A DNA stretch of 19,358 nucleotides from Bacilli bacterium. GTDB lineage: Bacteria > Bacillota_I > Bacilli_A > ML615J-28 > CAG-698. Each line of letters begins with the position of its first letter. The stretch's first letter is position 1. Shown here one piece after another: positions 14,836-19,358 of the stretch. The notes beneath the pieces are model-generated. The model made no database searches. It worked only from the letters and a program-made list of their open reading frames with translations, and was not told the DNA's origin. The position numbers and the translations under genes were made by a program. Location: assembly GCA_016296945.1 (NCBI GenBank), contig JAEDHQ010000030.1:1-19358 (forward strand). Direction: 5' to 3'.

Positions 14836-17751
14836 TTAAATGTTGTATTTACTATTTTGCACAGTTTCTGGAGTTTCTGAAATCTGTAAAGAAGCTATGG
14901 CAAAATCCGATTGTAATTTTAACAAAAATCCCGTACATAATTGATGTTTAGGTTGAAATCTTATAAATAATGTTTTAGAATCCTTATCCCACATAGACGG
15001 ATTAATGTTAAATGTCTTTTCTTCTGAAGTAAATGTACCTTCATTTAATGTTTTTGCAGTTAGTTTTAACTTGCCATTTTTCATATCATTATCAAATAAT
15101 CTGATATATACGCAGTCATTTACAGATTTAACTGATTTTCCGTTACCATAGAATTTAGTTTCTAATATAATAGGTAAACGGTCGTAATCGTCAATTTTAT
15201 TATACGATAAATAAACAACTTCAGTTTCTGTAGTTAAACATAAACCATCTCTTAACGGAAAACAGTCTATGTATTTCTGGTCTTCTAATCTGCTTAATTG
15301 ATTATCGGTAAATAAATACAATTTATTATCTGCTACAATATAAATGCTCATTGTATTAGGATTGTATCCGTTTGCAGTAATATTTTCTATTTCGTCTGCC
15401 TGAATAATTGGGTTTAATGTATTATCACCTGTAAATGAATAAAATGTTTTATTAGTATTACTCCAAAATAATGCTTGATATGGCGTATATCCGATTAATT
15501 TCATATCATCGATATTTATAATTGCAGAAATTAATCCACTATTACTGTCGTATTGGTAAATAACCCGATTTATTATTACAAATGGTCTACCTTGAATAAT
15601 AAATGCGTCTGTAATTCCCTCTAATGCAGAAGTTAATAGATATCCAAAAACCGGGTTACTTGAACTAACGTATAACTGCATAAACGATTCATTATTTTCT
15701 TGTATAATTCCTTGATTAGTAAAGCCATTTTTAAATTCTGCAAAAACGCTTGGAATATATATAGGTTCTTCTGTAATCGGATAATAAGTATTTTCCAGCG
15801 ACCTTCTATAAAAGAAATATGTTTCAGTACCTTTATAAGTTGCAAGGTATTTTGCATTTACGCCGTCTTCAACTTTACTGTAATATAAATCTACATAATC
15901 GCTGCCATAACAATTACAGCTTAAAGCCACCCATCCAGTGCTGTCGTCTTCGCTATATTGATATCCGTCCATCATTTCAAAATTTGGACAATTAAAGCCT
16001 GTACTTGTCATAAACAAATTTGAAATTGATGTAGCATTTAATGATGTATAATTGGCATTTATACCAGAACCCCTTACAAATGGTACACAATATCTTGCAA
16101 TGAAATCGGAAATATTAGAAGTAGGGGCACCAGAAGTTGTAGGACTATTTGCCGTTCTGTTACAAAATACGCATCTGTCATTATAATCGGAAGCAAAATG
16201 AATTGGCTGCATTTTTAATGTATCATAAGCGTTAAAATATGCATATGAATTAAGAACGATATATCTGTCATTCCAAATAGTTAAACTTGGCGTATTTGTT
16301 TTTGATATTTTATAAAAGTTTTTATCTATACCTCGATAACCTAAAAAACCACCGCAATTGTAAATTGGACTGTTTTCATCTACAGTACCAAAAGTGGTTA
16401 ATAATGTACCATTAGATTTATCTTGGTAATCTTGTGCAATTGATATGCCTTGTAAATCACCATTATTATAAAGTAATCTGAATCCTTCCCCAATATCTAC
16501 GCAATGTCCGTGTATCGGAAATCCGTCGCTGTCAATTGTAATCCCATCCAGATAAAACTTGACAGAACTATTTAATTCTATTACTTTATATCCAGGATTA
16601 TTTTCATAAGGTTTATATCTGTCAGTTAATTGTTCTGTATATTCAGGTACATATCTGTAATCTTGTTCCCCTTTTATAATTGGCTTACGAATATGTTCAT
16701 TTCCGTTTGTATTGCTTATAGCTGTACCATCACTTAACAAAATCGAATATCCTAAATACGGATTTTCAAAACATACAAAATCACCAGCATTTACAGAAGG
16801 TCTAACTATTCCATTTGACGTAATGTAATTATTATTTAATGTAACAGTTAATTCTCCACCAGAATCCAAATTATTCAAATGCGTTACTTTACCGAAATTA
16901 TAATATCTTCCAGAACTGTCCAATGCTTTATTATCAAATAATGTAACGGTTCCGTCCCTACAAATATGAACTGCTTTTTGCTGAGATTGATCGTATCTAT
17001 AAGTCGTAATTGTATTTCCACTTTCGTCTTTTATGTAAATGCAATTTACCTTCCTATCAGTAGGAAAAACATTATTATTCCATGTGTGAAATTCATAGTC
17101 AGTTTTATATACCAGCGTCTCTAATCCTTGATTATCTACATAAACAAAATATCCTTTTATGTTCCTGCCATTTCCTATATTTACGCCCATTGCAGAATTG
17201 CCTACAACCGCTGCATATCCGTAATCACTTCTACCATGGTTTTTAACTCGGACGCACATTTTAATGTCCTGCCCGTCCCTATATTTCACCCTCCATGGTC
17301 TGGCGCTTAATGCATTAGCTACTAAATTTCCGTTTTTATCAACAATTGCGGCTGTATCATTGTTGTCCCAACATAACATATCACCGTCACTATTATCTAC
17401 ATAGCACAAAACAGTAGGAAAGCTTGGATTACCAGAATATTTTATTTTTTCTTTGGTTACAAATTTATTTTCCAAGTTTAATAATAATTTTGGCTCAGAG
17501 TCTTTTTTCCTTTGCATGTATAGATTATTATCGTCGCCAGTAAAATATATCGAACCATCTGGTGCAATATATCTATTATTATAATGTACTTGGACATTTT
17601 TTTTGTAAAAAGGAGATAAAACATCTCCATAAAATACCGAATTATTTTTATTAAAACCTGTATAGTTCACTATGTCTGCATCGAACTTATTCAAACACAA
17701 TTCCTGTGTTTGTAATGGAATTTCATGTATATTTGCGTTTTGATTTGCCAT
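14836..17751 (-). CDS. Tail nozzle-like protein (gp12/gp10-like)
   Basis: A 971-residue, almost entirely beta-rich protein with GGAG 11 nt before the ATG. The N-terminus (MANQNANIHEIPLQTQELCL) is followed by many strand-turn units containing phrases like RYIAPDGSIYFTGDDNNLYM, FVYVDNQGLETLVYKTDY and YIVADNKLYLFTDNQL, as in propeller-based nozzle proteins. The last ~110 residues form a conserved-looking beta domain: ILETKFYGNGKSVKSVNDCV, then YIRLFDNDMKNGKLKL, then the motif WDKDSKTLFIRFQPKHQLCT, as in P22 gp10/T7 gp12-like proteins of gut podoviruses. A CVFC motif occurs near the middle. It would form the tube below the adaptor encoded next. The call rests on size, beta content, the C-terminal pattern and pairing with the adaptor; a direct homology search was not possible. 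A 94-nt AT-rich gap separates it from the adaptor gene. Confidence 0.7.
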   Translation of the reverse strand: MANQNANIHEIPLQTQELCLNKFDADIVNYTGFNKNNSVFYGDVLSPFYKKNVQVHYNNRYIAPDGSIYFTGDDNNLYMQRKKDSEPKLLLNLENKFVTKEKIKYSGNPSFPTVLCYVDNSDGDMLCWDNNDTAAIVDKNGNLVANALSARPWRVKYRDGQDIKMCVRVKNHGRSDYGYAAVVGNSAMGVNIGNGRNIKGYFVYVDNQGLETLVYKTDYEFHTWNNNVFPTDRKVNCIYIKDESGNTITTYRYDQSQQKAVHICRDGTVTLFDNKALDSSGRYYNFGKVTHLNNLDSGGELTVTLNNNYITSNGIVRPSVNAGDFVCFENPYLGYSILLSDGTAISNTNGNEHIRKPIIKGEQDYRYVPEYTEQLTDRYKPYENNPGYKVIELNSSVKFYLDGITIDSDGFPIHGHCVDIGEGFRLLYNNGDLQGISIAQDYQDKSNGTLLTTFGTVDENSPIYNCGGFLGYRGIDKNFYKISKTNTPSLTIWNDRYIVLNSYAYFNAYDTLKMQPIHFASDYNDRCVFCNRTANSPTTSGAPTSNISDFIARYCVPFVRGSGINANYTSLNATSISNLFMTSTGFNCPNFEMMDGYQYSEDDSTGWVALSCNCYGSDYVDLYYSKVEDGVNAKYLATYKGTETYFFYRRSLENTYYPITEEPIYIPSVFAEFKNGFTNQGIIQENNESFMQLYVSSSNPVFGYLLTSALEGITDAFIIQGRPFVIINRVIYQYDSNSGLISAIINIDDMKLIGYTPYQALFWSNTNKTFYSFTGDNTLNPIIQADEIENITANGYNPNTMSIYIVADNKLYLFTDNQLSRLEDQKYIDCFPLRDGLCLTTETEVVYLSYNKIDDYDRLPIILETKFYGNGKSVKSVNDCVYIRLFDNDMKNGKLKLTAKTLNEGTFTSEEKTFNINPSMWDKDSKTLFIRFQPKHQLCTGFLLKLQSDFAIASLQISETPETVQNSKYNI

Positions 17752-17849
17752 ATATTTTTAATCTCCTTTTTTATTTTTAAGCCATCTATTAACTATTAAA
17801 AGTACCACAGTAACCTCTACCTATATTCCATTAACTTATATTTGTCGGT

Positions 17850-17942
17850 TCAGTTATAGTTTCTGTAATACTTGGATAATCTGGATTCATTAAGTGTCTT
17901 TAACTCAGATACCCTTTTACGGATTTCTTCTTCTGTAATCAT
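17850..17942 (-). other. Doubtful 30-codon ORF in the 247-bp gap after the tail fibre
   Basis: The gap 17752-17998 holds no convincing gene. An ATG at 17942 opens a 30-residue helical peptide (MITEEEIRKRVSELKTLNES, then RLSKYYRNYN) ending in TGA, a stop not used by any confident gene here. It has no Shine-Dalgarno. An 11-codon ORF in the same frame (starting at 17984, after GGTGAGG) ends three codons earlier. The G+C content at the fibre end of the gap is about 43% (17941-18000), like the fibre tip. This looks like leftover sequence from a fibre-tip exchange, or a decayed small gene, more than a working gene. Confidence 0.3.
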
Positions 17943-17959
17943 AATGTATTAGTGATTGG

Positions 17960-17998
17960 GGTGATGCAAGTGTTCTGCCCGCATTGAAACACCTCACC
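17960..17998 (-). other. Imperfect hairpin just after the tail-fibre stop
   Basis: On the minus strand GGTGA-G-GTGTT pairs with AACAC-TTGCA-TCACC, i.e. two 5-bp stems separated by a 1/5-nt internal loop, with a 13-nt apical loop. It begins immediately after the TAA of the 417-aa fibre. No T-run follows, so a terminator is not well supported; it may be a folded 3' end or chance. Confidence 0.35.
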
Positions 17999-19252
17999 TT
18001 ATTGGATTTTACTTTCAAGGGCTGCAACCCTGTTTTCAAGTGCGGTTATGTTCGGAGCGATGATGTTTCCTGCCGTTTTTATACCTCTTGATGAATATGC
18101 CCCGTTTGAAATTGTGCTTTGCGGAGTAAACTCTATCTGAACGTTAGTATTGCTTCCGCCGAAATAGTTTGTACCGACTGTATAAACTTCTGCACTACCA
18201 TCCCCAAAAGTAAAATCGGAAGTGTTGAGTTGTGGCACGGCATCTTTTGTAAATACATCGTACTGTAAACCACCACGAAGCCAGATAGCCCATCCACCCC
18301 ATGTAACTCCAAATCCTATACTGCCTATTGTAATTTCATAATTAGAATAACAGGCATATTCTCTAATGTTTAGTGTTCTAGGACAGTCACTCCATCCGTA
18401 AGTAGATATGTCAAAATGTATTCTGTTCTGGTTGTACGGGTCTGTACCCAGTACTTGCGGCGAATGTATTGCGACTTCTGCGAACTGATTTGCAGTATAA
18501 AAAAACACCGGATAAAAATTATCCGTACTTAGAGCAGACAGGTCTAATATCTGATGACACATATTTCTTGCACTATCCGCAATTCCTGCTGTGTTTGCTT
18601 TTCCACTATAATTACTTGCAGTAAGTCCTAAAACAGATGAAATTTTGCCTTTGATGTATTCCCAAACACGTGAGAACTTTCTTTTATATGGAACATTGGT
18701 TGCATTTGTATCAGCAAAACCGTTATCAGAAGCGTATGAAGAAACAAACATAGTACCGTCTGTTACAACGTCATTTCCTTCTTCAAGTACACCAACAAAT
18801 GCTTTATTTATATCTGCTTGTGTAGTCTGTCCAGTTCCGCCTCTTGCAACTGCTAATGTTCCACTTGTTATATCAGCTGCACTGTGATTATGAGACGTAT
18901 TTGCTTTTCCACTTAATCCGTTTGTCAATTCAGATTTAGTTGTATATGTATCTGTAATTACATTACCACTTGCGTCTTGCGTTGCTTTTGTTGCAATATC
19001 CGCATATCCAGCGTGAACCGCATTTTCTGTTTCAGAAGTATATTTTGCAGTATCTGCTGTTTTAGCGTGGTCTGCTTCTTTTGCTTTACCAGCTTCATCG
19101 GCATATTCTACTTTGCCTGGAAATTCTATATCATCCTCTTTTAATTGATTCTTGCTTAATATGCCTATTTTATGTTGCAACTGCTTTATTTGATTTTGTA
19201 AATCTATAATTGCAGCATTTATGCTTTTCGTAGAATTATCATTAATTGTCAT
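17999..19252 (-). CDS. Tail fibre / receptor-binding protein
   Basis: A 417-residue fibre; AGGAGAAG precedes the ATG, which overlaps the end of the upstream gene by 11 bases. In order: an N-terminal coil (AAIIDLQNQIKQLQHKIG, ~13-30); an Ala/Asp repeat typical of fibre shafts (ADEAGKAKEADHAKTADTAK, 51-70, continuing to ~90); a region with HNH at 121-123 and AADITSGTLAVARGGTGQTT (125-144), as in many tail fibres where the His pair may bind metal; then a C-terminal, aromatic, Cys-containing beta domain (~230-395; TWGGWAIWLRGG at 317-328) likely to be the receptor-binding tip; and a final short coil, ALENRVAALESKIQ. The tip is encoded by G+C-richer DNA (44% at 18001-18300 versus 33% at 16261-16560, hand-counted), suggesting module exchange. 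The N-terminus should attach it to the tail. Confidence 0.83.
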   Translation of the reverse strand: MTINDNSTKSINAAIIDLQNQIKQLQHKIGILSKNQLKEDDIEFPGKVEYADEAGKAKEADHAKTADTAKYTSETENAVHAGYADIATKATQDASGNVITDTYTTKSELTNGLSGKANTSHNHSAADITSGTLAVARGGTGQTTQADINKAFVGVLEEGNDVVTDGTMFVSSYASDNGFADTNATNVPYKRKFSRVWEYIKGKISSVLGLTASNYSGKANTAGIADSARNMCHQILDLSALSTDNFYPVFFYTANQFAEVAIHSPQVLGTDPYNQNRIHFDISTYGWSDCPRTLNIREYACYSNYEITIGSIGFGVTWGGWAIWLRGGLQYDVFTKDAVPQLNTSDFTFGDGSAEVYTVGTNYFGGSNTNVQIEFTPQSTISNGAYSSRGIKTAGNIIAPNITALENRVAALESKIQ

Positions 19253-19358
19253 CTTCTTCTCCTAAGCCATTAATCCAATTTGGCAATGTTTGTGCCCTTG
19301 AATCTTCTGCTTCTTTTTTATTCTTACTTTCATTACCAGAATCTTCTCCACAGTCATA
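19242..19358 (-). CDS. C-terminal end of an unidentified gene (runs off right edge)
   Basis: An open minus-strand frame enters from the right edge and stops with TAA at 19244-19242, encoding 38 residues that are hydrophilic and acidic/basic (GNESKNKKEAEDSRAQTLPN, then WINGLGEEDDN). Its last codons contain the ribosome binding site and overlap the ATG of the tail-fibre gene by 11 bases, a coupled arrangement seen elsewhere in this operon, which supports its reality. The piece is too short to identify; a structural or packaging protein is possible. Confidence 0.65.
   Translation of the reverse strand, partial: YDCGEDSGNESKNKKEAEDSRAQTLPNWINGLGEEDDN

Noticed and set aside
15633..15857. 74-codon minus-strand ORF inside the nozzle gene in another frame
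   Set aside because: It has no sensible domain, lies fully inside a long conserved-looking gene, and low-G+C DNA often gives such frames; no signal supports it as overprinted.
1..19358. Alternative genetic code (TGA or TAG recoded), as in some gut phages
   Set aside because: All confident genes close with TAA or TAG right before the next gene's start, and no gene needs read-through of a stop; absence of TGA stops alone is weak evidence.
1..19358. tRNA genes, CRISPR arrays, insertion sequences or attachment sites
   Set aside because: Gene gaps are too short and hold no cloverleaf, regular repeat-spacer pattern, transposase or integrase; the repeats seen are protein-coding ones in the fibre genes.

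Overview
This window is a densely packed late (structural) region of a tailed, podovirus-type bacteriophage. All convincing genes lie on the minus strand, so the window reads biologically from 19358 down to 1. Genes abut or overlap by a few bases and most start codons follow an AGGAG-type Shine-Dalgarno sequence at 5-11 nt. Sampled DNA is about one third G+C. Stops are TAA or TAG; no confident gene uses TGA. I see no integrase, repressor, tRNA, CRISPR array or insertion sequence, and no terminase or replication gene.

Layout in transcription order: (1) the C-terminal tail of an unidentified gene (19358-19242); (2) a 417-aa tail fibre with HNH/GGTG-type motifs and a markedly G+C-richer tip, followed by about 250 bases with only tiny or broken ORFs; (3) a 971-aa tail nozzle-like protein; (4) a 412-aa head-tail adaptor-like protein with a large beta-rich insertion; (5) a 315-aa Asn/Ala/Ser-rich virion protein ending in an SDERLK motif; (6) a 193-aa protein whose last ~109 residues look like a peptidase S74 intramolecular chaperone; (7) an 876-aa coiled-coil ejection-type protein; (8) a 63-aa unknown; (9) portal; (10) scaffold; (11) major capsid protein; (12) an intrinsic terminator; (13) a 1318-aa Asn-rich fibre with over 20 BspA/DUF285-like leucine-rich-type repeats; (14) a hairpin; (15) a one-pass membrane protein; (16) two 121-codon lysis-type ORFs lying almost exactly on top of each other in different frames; (17) the 5' part of an unidentified gene running off the left edge.

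Together the genes build the short tail and its fibres (2-4), the proteins inside the head that are ejected with the DNA (5-7), the procapsid (9-11), a surface adhesin (13) and an envelope-disruption module (15-16). Tail genes lie upstream of the head genes, unlike T7. Spanin-like proteins imply a host with an outer membrane; the combination of low G+C, strong Shine-Dalgarno sites and BspA/Treponema-type repeats is compatible with a gut spirochaete or similar diderm host, but the host cannot be proven from this sequence.

The most interesting points are the coextensive overlapping lysis ORFs, the pair of adjacent genes that both carry an SDE(R/Q)LK motif, and the large repeat fibre next to the capsid gene behind a terminator.
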